Shown here: positions 17,624-27,295 of the stretch, one piece after another
How the letters are laid out: each line of letters starts with the position of its first letter
Numbering within the stretch: the first letter of the stretch is position 1
Assembly (NCBI RefSeq): GCF_002847015.1
Contig: NZ_CP025085.1
Span: forward strand, 558,001-622,000
Length of the DNA: 64,000 nt
Direction: 5' to 3'
DNA from: Prodigiosinella confusarubida
GTDB taxonomy: Bacteria; Pseudomonadota; Gammaproteobacteria; Enterobacterales; Enterobacteriaceae
Translations under genes and position numbers: made by a program
Notes under the pieces: model-generated
What the model was told of the DNA's origin: nothing
The model's input: the letters and a program-made list of their open reading frames with translations, nothing else
Database searches by the model: none

Positions 17624-18781
17624 ATGATTTATATTAATGCCGTTGGTGCGATCAATGCTTTAGGCAATGATATTGACGAGATAGCTAGGAACCTCGAGCG
17701 TGGTACGGCACCGGGTATGCGTTCTGATAGTCGGTGGCTGTTGCAGGATAAAATATGCTGGACGGGAAACGTTGACGCTCTATTGCCCGAGATACCCACC
17801 AGTCTGGCGGTGCATAATAGCCGCAATAACCAACTCTTGCTGGCGGCGCTGGCACAAATCCGGTCCCGGGTGGATGAGGCGATAACCCGATTTGGCACTG
17901 ATCGTGTTGCGGTGATACAGGGCACCAGTACTTCAGGACTGGACGAAGCCGACCGCTATGTCAGCAGCCATCTGCCAACTTATCATTATGCGCAGCAGGA
18001 ACTTGGCGATCCTTCGCGATTTCTGGCTGATTATCTGTGTTTAAATGGGCCTGCTTACACCATTTCGACCGCTTGCTCTTCAAGTGTACGCGCATTGATC
18101 AGTGGACAGCGATTGATTGAAGCCGGATTGGTGGATGTTGCAATTGTTGGTGGCGCGGATACGTTGAGTCGTATGCCGTTGAATGGTTTCGACAGTCTGG
18201 AGTCGTTGTCTGCCAACCGTTGCGAGCCGTTCAGCCAGCAGCGTGATGGTATCTCTATTGGGGAAGGTGCCGCGCTGATGCTGATTAGCCGTGAGCCTGA
18301 TGACGTATCGTTGTTGGGTGTCGGTGAGTCTTCAGATGCGCACCATATGTCGGCACCACACCCCGAAGGTGCTGGCGCTATTCGTGCCATCACGATGGCT
18401 TTACAGAGCGCCAATCTCCAGCCAACCGATATTGGCTACATTAACCTGCATGGTACGGCAACCCGACTGAATGATAGGATTGAAGCTAATGTTATCCATG
18501 CCATCTTTGGCGACGCCATTCCTTGCAGTTCGACCAAACATCTTACCGGGCATACGCTGGGTGCGGCCGGTATCTGTGAAGCGGTCATTTGCTGGTTGTT
18601 ATTGACGCGGAATATCCCATTACCGCCTCAGGATTTTTCGCATAGTAAACAAGATGATACTCTTCCTCTGTTCGGTTTGCTTACTACCCCCGCCCGGCTT
18701 GGTCGACAGGTAATAATGTCTAATTCATTTGCTTTTGGTGGTAATAATGCCTGCCTGATTTTGGGGAAAGTTGATGGCTGA
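17624..18781 (+). CDS. apeO: 3-ketoacyl-ACP synthase ApeO
   Basis: A 385-residue FabF-like ketosynthase. The catalytic triad is visible: Cys in ISTACSSSVRALI (about residue 150), His in NLHGTATRLND and His in STKHLTGHTLGAAG, and the C-terminal NSFAFGGNNAC. It condenses malonyl-ACP with the growing chain, probably together with the chain-length partner ApeC. I choose the ATG at 17624 right after the apeN stop; the 23-residue upstream extension would overlap apeN and lacks similarity. It overlaps apeP by eight bases. Confidence 0.92.
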   Translation: MIYINAVGAINALGNDIDEIARNLERGTAPGMRSDSRWLLQDKICWTGNVDALLPEIPTSLAVHNSRNNQLLLAALAQIRSRVDEAITRFGTDRVAVIQGTSTSGLDEADRYVSSHLPTYHYAQQELGDPSRFLADYLCLNGPAYTISTACSSSVRALISGQRLIEAGLVDVAIVGGADTLSRMPLNGFDSLESLSANRCEPFSQQRDGISIGEGAALMLISREPDDVSLLGVGESSDAHHMSAPHPEGAGAIRAITMALQSANLQPTDIGYINLHGTATRLNDRIEANVIHAIFGDAIPCSSTKHLTGHTLGAAGICEAVICWLLLTRNIPLPPQDFSHSKQDDTLPLFGLLTTPARLGRQVIMSNSFAFGGNNACLILGKVDG

Positions 18782-19250
18782 ATATTCTCACGCGGAGCAC
18801 TACTTACCTCACAAAGCGCCAATGGTGTTGGTGGACGAAGTCGTATGGGTTGATCATGAGAAGGCCCATTGTCGGGTGAGCGTCAACGATGAAAGTGTGC
18901 TGGCGCCGTTTCTGGATATCGAGGGGAATCTGCCTGCCTGGTTTGGTATTGAAATTATCGCGCAAACCATAGGTGTCTGGTCCGGATGGCATAGCCGTCA
19001 GCGTTCTAATGAAAAACCGCATCCCGGTATGCTGTTGGGCGGACGGGGTTATCATTGCCAACAGGCTTTTTTCCCTGCCGGATCGCAGCTTGACGTGCGT
19101 GTAGCACTATTGATGCGTGATGAAAAAATCGGCAGTTTCGACGGTGAAATTACTATTAATGGCGAAAAATACGCCACCGGCAGGCTAACTACCTATCAGC
19201 CTGACAAGAATGAGTTACAACAACTTTTAGAACAGGGAAAAGAGTCATGA
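18774..19250 (+). CDS. apeP: 3-hydroxyacyl-ACP dehydratase ApeP
   Basis: A 158-residue hot-dog protein of the FabZ-like ApeP family. HYLPHKAPMVLVDEVVWVD marks the start, and GNLPAWFGIEIIAQTIGVW the central helix region. It is expected to pair with ApeI to remove water after each ketoreduction, creating the trans double bonds. A TTG at 18771 could also start it, but the ATG at 18774 is in the usual coupled position inside the apeO end. It overlaps apeQ by ATGA. Confidence 0.88.
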   Translation: MAEYSHAEHYLPHKAPMVLVDEVVWVDHEKAHCRVSVNDESVLAPFLDIEGNLPAWFGIEIIAQTIGVWSGWHSRQRSNEKPHPGMLLGGRGYHCQQAFFPAGSQLDVRVALLMRDEKIGSFDGEITINGEKYATGRLTTYQPDKNELQQLLEQGKES

Positions 19251-19978
19251 CGCGTTCCGTGTTAGTAACGGGTGCCAGTAAAGGAATTGGACGGGCTATC
19301 GCATTACGCCTTGCCGCGGATGGCTTTACTGTTGTGGTGCATTATCACTGTGATAGAGACGGCGCTGATGACACATTGCGTCAGATTCTGGATGCGGGGG
19401 GGAATGGACGTGTTGCGGGATTTGATATTGCCGATCGTGACATGTGCCGCGAATGCATTGAACAGGATATTGCATCACATGGGGCTTATTATGGCGTTGT
19501 CAGTAACGCCGGTATTACTCGTGATGGGGCTTTTCCCGCTCTGGATGGTGAAGCCTGGGACAGTGTGATTCACACTAACCTTGATAGTTTTTATAACGTT
19601 ATTCATCCGTGTGTGATGCCGATGATCGGCCTGCGAAAGGGGGGACGGATTATTACGTTATCTTCTGTTTCCGGCATGATGGGTAACCGGGGACAAGTCA
19701 ATTACAGCGCAGCGAAAGCGGGCATTATTGGTGCCACCAAAGCATTGGCTATCGAACTGGCGAAGCGCAAAATCACGGTTAACTGTATTGCTCCCGGGTT
19801 AATTGACACCGGCATGATCCAAATGGAACCGGTAGCGGTTGATGAAGCGATGAGGATAATCCCCATGAAGCGGATGGGGCAGGCAGACGAAGTGGCCGGC
19901 CTGGCGGGGTATTTAATGTCGGATATTGCCGGGTACGTTACGCGTCAGGTCATTTCGATTAATGGGGGTATGCTGTGA
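19247..19978 (+). CDS. apeQ: 3-ketoacyl-ACP reductase ApeQ
   Basis: A 243-residue FabG-like short-chain dehydrogenase: cofactor motif TGASKGIG at residue 8-15, NAG at SNAGITRDG, the catalytic Ser in LSSVSGMMGN, and YSAAKAG for the Tyr-Lys pair; it ends with ISINGGML. It reduces each 3-ketoacyl intermediate with NADPH before dehydration. Both ends overlap their neighbours by four bases, so it is translated from the cluster mRNA. Confidence 0.93.
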   Translation: MTRSVLVTGASKGIGRAIALRLAADGFTVVVHYHCDRDGADDTLRQILDAGGNGRVAGFDIADRDMCRECIEQDIASHGAYYGVVSNAGITRDGAFPALDGEAWDSVIHTNLDSFYNVIHPCVMPMIGLRKGGRIITLSSVSGMMGNRGQVNYSAAKAGIIGATKALAIELAKRKITVNCIAPGLIDTGMIQMEPVAVDEAMRIIPMKRMGQADEVAGLAGYLMSDIAGYVTRQVISINGGML

Positions 19979-21204
19979 TACGTCGTGTGGTAGTGACAGG
20001 GATGGGCGGTGTTACGGCGTTTGGTGAATCCTGGGAAAGTGTGGGCAATGGCTTGCGTGCTGGCCGTAATGCGGTGCGTAAGATGCCGGAGTGGAAGATC
20101 TATGATGGTCTGAATACCCTGCTGGGAGCCCCTATTGATGATTTCCGACTGCCAGAGCATTACACCCGTAAGCGTATCCGCTCCATGGGACGGGTCTCGC
20201 TGATGGCGACGCGTGCTACCGAGCTGGCGCTGACGCAGGCCGGATTACTGGATAACCCGGTACTGACCAACGGTGAAACCGGCATTGCCTATGGTTCCTC
20301 AACCGGGAGTACAGGTCCGGTCAGTGAGTTCGCCACCATGCTGACGGAGAAGCATACCAACAACATTACCGGCACCACTTATGTACAGATGATGCCGCAT
20401 ACTACAGCGGTTAATGCCGGGTTGTTCTTTGGGCTGAGAGGTCGTGTTATTCCGACGTCTAGTGCTTGTACTTCCGGTAGTCAGGCCATCGGCTACGCCT
20501 GGGAGGCGATCCGGCATGGCTATCAAACCGTCATGGTGGCGGGTGGTGCGGAAGAATTGTGCCCTTCCGAGGCGGCGGTGTTTGATACGCTGTTTGCCAC
20601 CAGTCAACGTAATGACGCACCGGAAACCACACCTTCGCCATTTGATGCCGAACGCGACGGTCTGGTGATCGGTGAAGGTGCCGGAACGTTAATACTGGAA
20701 GAACTTGAGCATGCTCTGGCTCGTGGGACGACTATTTATGCCGAACTCGTTGGTTTCTATACTAATTGTGACGCTGCACATATTACTCAGCCACAGCGTG
20801 AAACCATGCAGATCTGTATTGAAGGCGCACTGCGTAGCGCTGGCTTGAATACGTCCGATATTGGTTATATCAATGCGCACGGTACGGCGACAGATCGTGG
20901 TGACGTGGCGGAAAGTCTGGCTACGGCGGCCATTTTTGGTAAATCCACGCCTATCTCTTCTCTGAAAAGTTATTTTGGACACACACTGGGTGCTTGTGGC
21001 GCGCTGGAATCCTGGATGAGCATTGAAATGATGCGCGAAGGCTGGTTTGCACCGACACTGAATCTGGTCCAGCCAGCGGATGACTGTGGTGAGCTGGATT
21101 ACATCATGGGTGAACTGCGTTATATCGATACCGACTATGTACAATCCAATAACTTTGCTTTTGGCGGCATCAATACCTCATTGATTTTTCATCGCTGGAA
21201 ATAA
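19975..21204 (+). CDS. apeR: 3-ketoacyl-ACP synthase ApeR
   Basis: A second full ketosynthase, 409 residues, starting with GTG at 19975 inside the apeQ stop. Catalytic residues: Cys in PTSSACTSGSQAIGYAW, His in INAHGTATDRGD, His in SYFGHTLGACGALE; a C-terminal NNFAFGGINTS. It is close to the FabF branch. In the known system one of ApeO and ApeR partners with ApeC and the other can act early in chain growth. It is the last gene of the cluster, followed by a short hairpin and the pst control region. Confidence 0.92.
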   Translation: MIRRVVVTGMGGVTAFGESWESVGNGLRAGRNAVRKMPEWKIYDGLNTLLGAPIDDFRLPEHYTRKRIRSMGRVSLMATRATELALTQAGLLDNPVLTNGETGIAYGSSTGSTGPVSEFATMLTEKHTNNITGTTYVQMMPHTTAVNAGLFFGLRGRVIPTSSACTSGSQAIGYAWEAIRHGYQTVMVAGGAEELCPSEAAVFDTLFATSQRNDAPETTPSPFDAERDGLVIGEGAGTLILEELEHALARGTTIYAELVGFYTNCDAAHITQPQRETMQICIEGALRSAGLNTSDIGYINAHGTATDRGDVAESLATAAIFGKSTPISSLKSYFGHTLGACGALESWMSIEMMREGWFAPTLNLVQPADDCGELDYIMGELRYIDTDYVQSNNFAFGGINTSLIFHRWK

Positions 21205-21265
21205 CGTTTTATGAGGGCTGGATAAAAACGGCTCTCCACATTAATGAGAGCGGAGTTAAGCAGTA

Positions 21266-21288
21266 AAAGCCGTGTGTTATGCGGCTTT
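21266..21288 (+). terminator. Possible terminator after the aryl polyene cluster
   Basis: AAAGCCG and CGGCTTT form a seven-base stem around a nine-base loop, followed by ATTG rather than a long T run. It would be a modest intrinsic terminator for apeA-R. Confidence 0.4.
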
Positions 21289-21440
21289 ATTGAATACCAG
21301 ATGTACAGTACTGTAAAAAAAAATTTATCGTCACAGTGAGCCTTTTCATTGTGTTCATCCCTGAATAATGGGCCCACAACCTGATTCCTGTTGCTGTTAC
21401 TGCATAATCAGATTCCACATAACCTCATGTATTGGCTTGT

Positions 21441-21458
21441 TTGTCATAAAACTGTAAT
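21441..21458 (+). promoter_or_regulatory. Pho box (distal) of pstS
   Basis: TTGTCATAAAACTGTAAT matches the PhoB-binding consensus CTGTCATAAAACTGTCAT at 16 of 18 positions. It lies 114 bases before the pstS ATG, in the same position as in E. coli. PhoB-phosphate would activate the operon in phosphate starvation. Confidence 0.9.
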
Positions 21459-21473
21459 ATAACGTACATTTTA

Positions 21474-21491
21474 ATGTCACTTAATTGTCCT
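21474..21491 (+). promoter_or_regulatory. Pho box (proximal) of pstS
   Basis: ATGTCACTTAATTGTCCT has two TGTC-type direct repeats 11 bases apart and corresponds to the second Pho box of the E. coli pstS promoter (TGTCACCTGTTTGTCC there). Together with the first box it gives the usual tandem arrangement. Confidence 0.75.
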
Positions 21492-21571
21492 ATTTTCCCT
21501 CCTGCAAACTACACTCTGATTAACAAAGCTCCGGGTCTACACTTTTAAAGTATTATCCCACAGGAGGGATT

Positions 21572-22609
21572 ATGAAACTGATGCGTACTACTGTTGCCAG
21601 TATTGTTGCGGCAAGCGTTTCTTTGATGACTGTTTCCGCTTTTGCTGCTGATCTCACCGGCGCAGGTGCGACATTCCCCGCTCCGGTTTACACGAAATGG
21701 GCTGATTCATATCAAAAAGAAACCGGCAACAAAATAAACTACCAAGGAATTGGTTCTTCAGGCGGTGTAAAACAAATCGTTGCAAAAACCGTGGATTTCG
21801 GTGCGTCTGATGCGCCGCTGAAAGATGAAAAGCTGGCTCAGGAAGGTTTGTTCCAATTCCCGACTGTGATTGGCGGTATTGTTCTGGCGGTTAATGTGCA
21901 GGGCGTGAAAAAAGGTGAACTGACGCTGGATGGTAAAACCCTGGGTGATATCTATCTGGGCAAAATTAAAAAATGGAATGATCCAGCAATTGCCAAACTG
22001 AACCCGAAAGCGAAGCTGCCGGACCAGGATATCGCGGTTGTCCGTCGTGCTGATGGTTCTGGCACGTCTTATGTGTTCACCAGCTACTTGTCAAAAGTAA
22101 GCCCTGAGTGGAAAGAGAAGGTGGGTGCAGGCAACACGGTTAACTGGCCGACCGGTCTGGGTGGTAAAGGTAATGATGGTGTCGCGGCGTTTGTTCAGCG
22201 TCTGCCAGGTGCTATTGGTTATGTAGAATACGCTTATGCCAAACAGAACAAGCTGGTTTACACCAAACTGATTTCTGCTGATGGTAAGGTTGTGAACCCG
22301 ACTGAAGTGTCATTCAGTAACGCGGCCAAAGGTATTGACTGGAGCAAGTCTTTCGCTCAGGACCTGACTAACCAGAAGGGAGCGGATGTATGGCCAATTA
22401 CCTCCACTACCTTTATCCTGTTGCATAAAGTACAAACCAAACCTACACAGGGTAAAGAAGTGATGAAGTTCTTTGACTGGGCGTATAACCATGGCGGCAA
22501 AGAAGCCAACGCGCTGGATTACGCTACTCTGCCAAAAGAAGTGGTTGCTCAGGTTCGCGCGGCATGGAAAACTCAGATTAAAGACGAAAATGGTAAATCG
22601 ATTTATTAA
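21572..22609 (+). CDS. pstS: Phosphate ABC transporter substrate-binding protein PstS
   Basis: A 345-residue periplasmic phosphate-binding protein. The signal peptide ends at [19 protein letters not shown]; phosphate ligands are in [18 protein letters not shown] and [13 protein letters not shown], all as in E. coli PstS. It is strongly expressed in phosphate starvation through two Pho boxes upstream, and an AGGAGG ribosome site precedes the ATG. A stable hairpin separates it from pstC. Confidence 0.98.
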   Translation: MKLMRTTVASIVAASVSLMTVSAFAADLTGAGATFPAPVYTKWADSYQKETGNKINYQGIGSSGGVKQIVAKTVDFGASDAPLKDEKLAQEGLFQFPTVIGGIVLAVNVQGVKKGELTLDGKTLGDIYLGKIKKWNDPAIAKLNPKAKLPDQDIAVVRRADGSGTSYVFTSYLSKVSPEWKEKVGAGNTVNWPTGLGGKGNDGVAAFVQRLPGAIGYVEYAYAKQNKLVYTKLISADGKVVNPTEVSFSNAAKGIDWSKSFAQDLTNQKGADVWPITSTTFILLHKVQTKPTQGKEVMKFFDWAYNHGGKEANALDYATLPKEVVAQVRAAWKTQIKDENGKSIY

Positions 22610-22643
22610 TTGAGTTGGTAAATCGTTATTTGCTGGTAATCGT

Positions 22644-22677
22644 GAGGCGGATAATCCGGAAACGGGGGATCCGCCTC
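22644..22677 (+). repeat. Intra-operon hairpin between pstS and pstC
   Basis: GAGGCGGAT pairs perfectly with ATCCGCCTC across a 16-base loop and is not followed by a T run. Such hairpins protect the upstream mRNA from 3' exonucleases and could give more PstS than PstCAB. Confidence 0.6.
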
Positions 22678-22722
22678 CGAAATTCATAGGGGTTCCCCCT
22701 ATTATTTTGAGAAGAGAGTCGT

Positions 22723-23682
22723 ATGGCTGAATATAAGCCAGCTATTACCCCGCCGGGAAAACATGGAGATGTCATTTTCGGTGTGCTGGTAAGGCTGTCT
22801 GCGTTGCTAACGTTATTGTTGTTGGGGGGCATCATTGTTTCCCTGATTATCGCATCCTGGCCGAGCATACAGAAGTTCGGTTTTTCGTTTTTGTGGACAA
22901 AGGAATGGGATGCACCTGCCGAGCAATTTGGTGCGTTGGTTCCGATCTACGGCACTATTGTCACTTCGCTGATTGCCTTGATTATTGCGATTCCGATCAG
23001 TTTTGGTATCGCCCTGTTTTTGACCGAGCTGGCGCCCAACTGGTTAAAACGTCCGTTGGGTATCGCTATTGAATTGTTGGCCGCTATCCCCAGTATCGTT
23101 TACGGCATGTGGGGCTTATTTGTTTTTGCACCGTTGTTTGCCAAATATTTCCAGCAGCCGGTGGGATATGTGCTTTCCGATATTCCGTTTATAGGTGTGC
23201 TGTTTTCCGGCCCGGCCTTCGGTATTGGTATTCTGGCTGCTGGTGTGATTCTGGCAATCATGGTTATTCCCTATATTGCTGCCGTGATGCGTGATGTGTT
23301 TGAGCAAACACCAGTGATGATGAAGGAGTCGGCTTACGGCATCGGTTGTACTACCTGGGAAGTGATTTGGCGTATTGTACTGCCGTTTACCAAAAATGGT
23401 GTGATTGGCGGTGTGATGCTGGGTCTGGGACGTGCGCTGGGAGAAACGATGGCAGTGACGTTTATCATTGGTAACACCTACCAGCTGAATAGCCCGTCGC
23501 TGTATATGCCGGGAAACAGTATTACTTCTGCGTTGGCGAATGAATTTGCAGAGGCTGATCCTGGTGTACATACCGCAGCGCTGATGGAGCTAGGCCTGAT
23601 CCTGTTTGTCATTACCTTTATTGTTCTGGCGTGCTCAAAATTGATGATCATGCGTCTGGCGAAAAATGAAGGAGTACATTGA
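22723..23682 (+). CDS. pstC: Phosphate ABC transporter permease PstC
   Basis: A 319-residue inner-membrane permease with six predicted spans, for example [19 protein letters not shown] and [20 protein letters not shown]. The EAA-type coupling loop is at [20 protein letters not shown]. With PstA it forms the phosphate channel. Its TGA overlaps the ATG of pstA by one base. Confidence 0.97.
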   Translation: MAEYKPAITPPGKHGDVIFGVLVRLSALLTLLLLGGIIVSLIIASWPSIQKFGFSFLWTKEWDAPAEQFGALVPIYGTIVTSLIALIIAIPISFGIALFLTELAPNWLKRPLGIAIELLAAIPSIVYGMWGLFVFAPLFAKYFQQPVGYVLSDIPFIGVLFSGPAFGIGILAAGVILAIMVIPYIAAVMRDVFEQTPVMMKESAYGIGCTTWEVIWRIVLPFTKNGVIGGVMLGLGRALGETMAVTFIIGNTYQLNSPSLYMPGNSITSALANEFAEADPGVHTAALMELGLILFVITFIVLACSKLMIMRLAKNEGVH

Positions 23683-24569
23683 TGACGGCAATCAGCATTG
23701 GGAACGAAGCAGAGCTTATCCGCATGCGTCGCAAAATGCAGGCCTGGCGGCGTCAGAAAAATCGTATCGCCTTATGTTTATCGATGCTGACGATGGCATT
23801 TGGGTTGTTCTGGTTGGTTTGGATCCTGTTTTCCACGATCACCAAAGGTATTGACGGCATGTCACTGTCGCTGTTTACCGAAATGACTCCGCCTCCCAAC
23901 TCACCGGGTGGTGGTTTGGCCAACGCTATTGCGGGCAGTGGTCTACTGATTTTTTGGGCGACATTTCTGGGAACGCCACTGGGTATCATGGCGGGCATTT
24001 ATTTGGCGGAATATGGCCGTAAATCGCTGATTGCAGAAGTTATTCGTTTTATTAATGATATTTTGCTATCGGCACCGTCCATTGTTGTAGGGCTGTTTGT
24101 TTATAGTCTCGTGGTTACCAGAATGGAGCATTTTTCCGGCTGGGCAGGGGTTATCGCGCTGGCATTATTACAGATACCGATTGTTATCCGCACCACGGAA
24201 AATATGCTCAAACTGGTACCAGATAGCCTGCGTGAAGCTGCCTATGCTCTGGGTACACCCAAATGGAAAATGATTTCTGCAATTACGTTAAAAGCGTCTG
24301 TCTCAGGAATTATTACCGGCATTCTACTGGCTGTTGCTCGTATCGCCGGGGAAACGGCACCGTTGCTGTTCACTTCGTTATCCAACCAGTTCTGGAACAC
24401 GGATTTAATGCATCCGATTGCCAACCTGCCGGTGACTATCTTCAAGTTTGCCATGAGTCCGTTCGCAGAGTGGCAACAGCTGGCTTGGGCAGGTGTACTG
24501 TTGATTACTGTGTGTGTGCTATTTCTGAATATCCTGGCACGTGTAGTGTTTGCTGAGAAGAAACATTGA
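23682..24569 (+). CDS. pstA: Phosphate ABC transporter permease PstA
   Basis: The partner permease, 295 residues from the ATG at 23682 (a TTG at 23679 is less likely). It contains [20 protein letters not shown] as the first span, [20 protein letters not shown], and the coupling loop [16 protein letters not shown]. It is almost identical in plan to E. coli PstA. It lies between pstC and pstB in the normal order. Confidence 0.97.
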   Translation: MTAISIGNEAELIRMRRKMQAWRRQKNRIALCLSMLTMAFGLFWLVWILFSTITKGIDGMSLSLFTEMTPPPNSPGGGLANAIAGSGLLIFWATFLGTPLGIMAGIYLAEYGRKSLIAEVIRFINDILLSAPSIVVGLFVYSLVVTRMEHFSGWAGVIALALLQIPIVIRTTENMLKLVPDSLREAAYALGTPKWKMISAITLKASVSGIITGILLAVARIAGETAPLLFTSLSNQFWNTDLMHPIANLPVTIFKFAMSPFAEWQQLAWAGVLLITVCVLFLNILARVVFAEKKH

Positions 24570-24617
24570 TAATTAAAAGTGTTGCATAGCAGCACCGGCT
24601 AGAAGAGAGAAGTCTTG

Positions 24618-25394
24618 ATGAGTATGGCTACTGAGACATCCACCAGCAAAATCCAGGTGCGCGATCTGAATTTTTATTACGGGAAATTCCATGCGCTGAA
24701 AAACATTACGCTGGATATCGCCCAAAATCAGGTTACTGCGTTCATCGGCCCATCGGGATGTGGCAAGTCCACGTTGCTGCGAACCATGAATAAAATGTAC
24801 CAGCTTTACCCAGAGCAACATGCTGAGGGAGATATTCTGCTGGATGGTAATAACATCTTGACGGATAAGCAGGATATCGCATTGTTGCGTGCCAAGGTGG
24901 GCATGGTATTCCAGAAACCGACACCGTTCCCGATGTCGATTTATGACAATATTGCGTTTGGGGTGCGCTTGTTTGAAAAGCTGCCCCGTTCGGATATGGA
25001 TGAGCGCGTACAGTGGGCGCTGACCAAGGCGGCATTGTGGCAGGAAACCAAAGATAAACTGCACCAGAGTGGTTACAGTCTGTCTGGAGGACAACAGCAA
25101 CGTTTGTGCATCGCTCGCGGTATTGCTATCCGCCCTGAAGTTCTGCTGCTGGATGAACCTTGCTCGGCATTGGATCCTATTTCCACTGGCAGAATCGAAG
25201 AACTGATTTCAGAGCTTAAGAAAGATTATACCGTGGTGATCGTGACGCATAACATGCAGCAGGCTGCGCGTTGTTCCGATTATACGGCGTTTATGTATCT
25301 GGGTGAGCTGATCGAGTTCAGCGATACCGACACCCTGTTTACCGCGCCACGGCAGAAAAAGACCGAAGACTATATTACCGGTCGCTACGGTTGA
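24618..25394 (+). CDS. pstB: Phosphate ABC transporter ATPase PstB
   Basis: A 258-residue ABC ATPase: Walker [10 protein letters not shown], signature LSGGQQQR, Walker [13 protein letters not shown], and the H-loop VTHNM. The [19 protein letters not shown] start and the C-terminal DYITGRYG are diagnostic for PstB. The ATG at 24618 (MSMATET) matches the E. coli start. It powers phosphate import and, with PhoU, takes part in signalling to PhoR. Confidence 0.98.
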   Translation: MSMATETSTSKIQVRDLNFYYGKFHALKNITLDIAQNQVTAFIGPSGCGKSTLLRTMNKMYQLYPEQHAEGDILLDGNNILTDKQDIALLRAKVGMVFQKPTPFPMSIYDNIAFGVRLFEKLPRSDMDERVQWALTKAALWQETKDKLHQSGYSLSGGQQQRLCIARGIAIRPEVLLLDEPCSALDPISTGRIEELISELKKDYTVVIVTHNMQQAARCSDYTAFMYLGELIEFSDTDTLFTAPRQKKTEDYITGRYG

Positions 25395-25407
25395 TTACGG
25401 GAGTATC

Positions 25408-26139
25408 ATGGAAAATCTTAATCTGAATAAACATATTTCCGGTCAGTTTAATGCCGAACTGGAGAACATCCGCACTCAGGTCTTGAGCATGGGGGGACTG
25501 GTTGAACAGCAACTGACTGACGCCATTACTGCGATGCACAATCAGGACTCAGAGCTGGCGACGCGGGTTATTGAAGGTGATTCCAAAGTTAACCTGATGG
25601 AAGTGACGATTGATGAAGCTTGTGTGCGCATTATCGCCAAGCGTCAACCCACGGCCAGCGATTTGCGCTTGGTGATGGCGATCATCAAAACTATTTCGGA
25701 GCTGGAACGCATCGGTGACGTGGCGGATAAAATTTGCCGCACCGCGCTGGAAAAATTTTCCCACCAGCATCAACCGTTGCTGGTGAGTCTGGAGTCTCTT
25801 GGCCGTCACACAGTGCAGATGCTGCATGATGTGCTGGATGCTTTTGCCCGTATGGATCTGGATGAAGCCATCCGTATCTACCGGGAAGATAAAAAAGTCG
25901 ATAAGGAATACGAGGGTATTGTGCGTCAGTTAATGACTCACATGATGGAAGATTCCCGAACCATTCCAAGTGTACTGACCGCACTGTTTTGCGCCCGTTC
26001 TATCGAGCGCATCGGTGATCGCTGTCAGAATATCTGCGAATTTATCTTCTACTTCGTGAAAGGTCAGGATGTTCGCCATATGGGTGGCGATGCTCTGGAA
26101 AAACTTCTGATCGCGAGTGACGCCAAAAAAGCGAAGTAA
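25408..26139 (+). CDS. phoU: Phosphate signalling regulator PhoU
   Basis: A 243-residue all-helical protein made of two PhoU repeats, each with an E/DxxxD metal-binding pattern ([19 protein letters not shown] and [16 protein letters not shown]). It links PstB transport status to PhoR and keeps PhoB inactive when phosphate is plentiful. It is the last gene of the pst operon, 13 bases after pstB, and is followed by a terminator. Confidence 0.97.
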   Translation: MENLNLNKHISGQFNAELENIRTQVLSMGGLVEQQLTDAITAMHNQDSELATRVIEGDSKVNLMEVTIDEACVRIIAKRQPTASDLRLVMAIIKTISELERIGDVADKICRTALEKFSHQHQPLLVSLESLGRHTVQMLHDVLDAFARMDLDEAIRIYREDKKVDKEYEGIVRQLMTHMMEDSRTIPSVLTALFCARSIERIGDRCQNICEFIFYFVKGQDVRHMGGDALEKLLIASDAKKAK

Positions 26140-26306
26140 TGTTATTTCGCTGAGTTTGATAACAAAGTGCATATAGCGGTGATAATGGGGAGATCGTAAA
26201 GGCGCTGCAAGTATATTATTGTCAGCTTCAGCCGCACCATCTCTGGCACGGATGCTTGTTTTGTCTCTCCCATTATCATCGTTTTGACTCCGCGGTTTCT
26301 CGTCTG

Positions 26307-26331
26307 ACGCTCTGCTTGCAGAGCGTTTTTT
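26307..26331 (+). terminator. Rho-independent terminator of the pst operon
   Basis: ACGCTCTG-CTTG-CAGAGCGT followed by six T residues (the last stem base included), about 170 bases after the phoU stop. Confidence 0.85.
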
Positions 26332-26344
26332 ATCGAGATCCCCA

Positions 26345-26399
26345 ATAAGTCTGACCCCTTCGGAGCCGCCTTTCTGCAACTGGAATTATTTAGAGTACA
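26345..26399. repeat. Partial copy of an enterobacterial palindromic repeat (right end)
   Basis: GCCGCCTTTCTGCAACTGGA followed by ATTATTTAGAGTACAG is the right end of a dispersed palindromic repeat that I recall from Yersinia, Serratia and soft-rot genomes, where it reads close to GCCGCCTTCCTGCAACTCGA then ATTATTTAGGGTATA. The left half is missing. A fuller, more degenerate copy is at 51091-51307. Confidence 0.6.
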
Positions 26400-26671
26400 G
26401 GTAAGGTGAATAACCGTGATAATAAAGCTGTATTGATACCAATAATTATGATTGGAGTCATGAACAAAGAGTTTATTGTGCAGCGCAAATTGCGGAAGTA
26501 CCCATTAAACGGTGTTATTGACAGTTGAGTCTTCGTCAGAAAAATTCTACCTGCTCATGGGGCCGTAGTGGTGGCGAGCAACACGCTGATCGGCAGTTAC
26601 AAACTCAATACGACCAGTACCACTGCTCCCGACCCCAAGCCCACTTTACTTACAACCCTGGCATTAGCGTT
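26400..26671. other. Non-coding or decayed stretch between phoU and the TetR gene
   Basis: There is no recognisable gene. The plus strand has a 22-codon reading frame (26461-26529) and an open tail RKILPAHGAVVVASNTLIG... running to a stop at 26674 that looks like the end of a lost protein gene, but I cannot name it. It may be debris left at the border of the accessory block. Confidence 0.35.
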
Positions 26672-27295
26672 TTAAGTTTTAAATAAGTGTTTGATGACAC
26701 CGTTTATTGTCTCCGATAGTCGTTTGTAGTCAATCTTATCCTCGTTGGCCCTGGTGACTACATGTTGAGATAATCCACTGAAAATTAACGCTATAATATC
26801 CATCTTTCCACTCAACTTTCGGAACTCCTCCGCGTTGCTGGTGTTTGACCTTTTAATCAATTGCTCGTCAAATTGTGCAGCGATATTTTTATGCGATAAT
26901 TGAAGCAATTTAGCAACGCTCGGATTACGTGCCGCCTCGGCAACAATTTCTAGCCATAATCCTACAAAATCAAGGGAAGTATGATGCTCAATCATTCTTT
27001 CGGTTTGCCTGGTCAGAGAATCAACTAACGCTTCATCGGGTGGAGCAGCGGCGATGTCATTCACGAGTTCCAGTAGCGTGTGTTCCTGCTGTGCCACCAG
27101 TGCTTCAACGATCGCTTCTTTGTTAGCAAAATGATAGTAGATATGCCCTGGGCTCATGCCAGCAGCTTTAGAAATTTTGGCTATGCTGCAACCATGAAAA
27201 CCCTCTTTCCGGAAGCAATTTGCCGCTGCGTCTAGCACCTGTTTTCTGCGTTCCTTGGTTTTCTCCCGAACTTCATCGTCCTGGGGGTTACTCAT
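26672..27295 (-). CDS. TetR-family transcriptional regulator
   Basis: A 207-residue regulator. The N-terminal TetR helix-turn-helix is clear: AAANCFRKEGFHGCSIAKIS and AAGMSPGHIYYHFANKEAIV (about residues 24-65). The remaining helical part is a ligand-binding domain of the AcrR/BetI-like kind, with no close family I can name. An 18-base operator-like sequence lies 52 bases upstream and recurs ahead of the RND operon at 29165, so self-regulation and control of the efflux pump are likely. It is transcribed away from the pump. Confidence 0.85.
   Translation of the reverse strand: MSNPQDDEVREKTKERRKQVLDAAANCFRKEGFHGCSIAKISKAAGMSPGHIYYHFANKEAIVEALVAQQEHTLLELVNDIAAAPPDEALVDSLTRQTERMIEHHTSLDFVGLWLEIVAEAARNPSVAKLLQLSHKNIAAQFDEQLIKRSNTSNAEEFRKLSGKMDIIALIFSGLSQHVVTRANEDKIDYKRLSETINGVIKHLFKT

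Larger units (their letters stand above)
21205..21571 (+). other. apeR-pstS intergenic region
   Basis: These 367 bases hold a weak terminator-like hairpin (AAAGCCG/CGGCTTT, 21266-21288) after apeR, a long A+T-rich spacer, the two Pho boxes, and the AGGAGG ribosome site of pstS. No gene is seen. Confidence 0.6.

Noticed and set aside
24573-25100. 175-codon open frame on the minus strand
   Set aside because: Antisense to pstB; the plus-strand ATPase motifs are intact.
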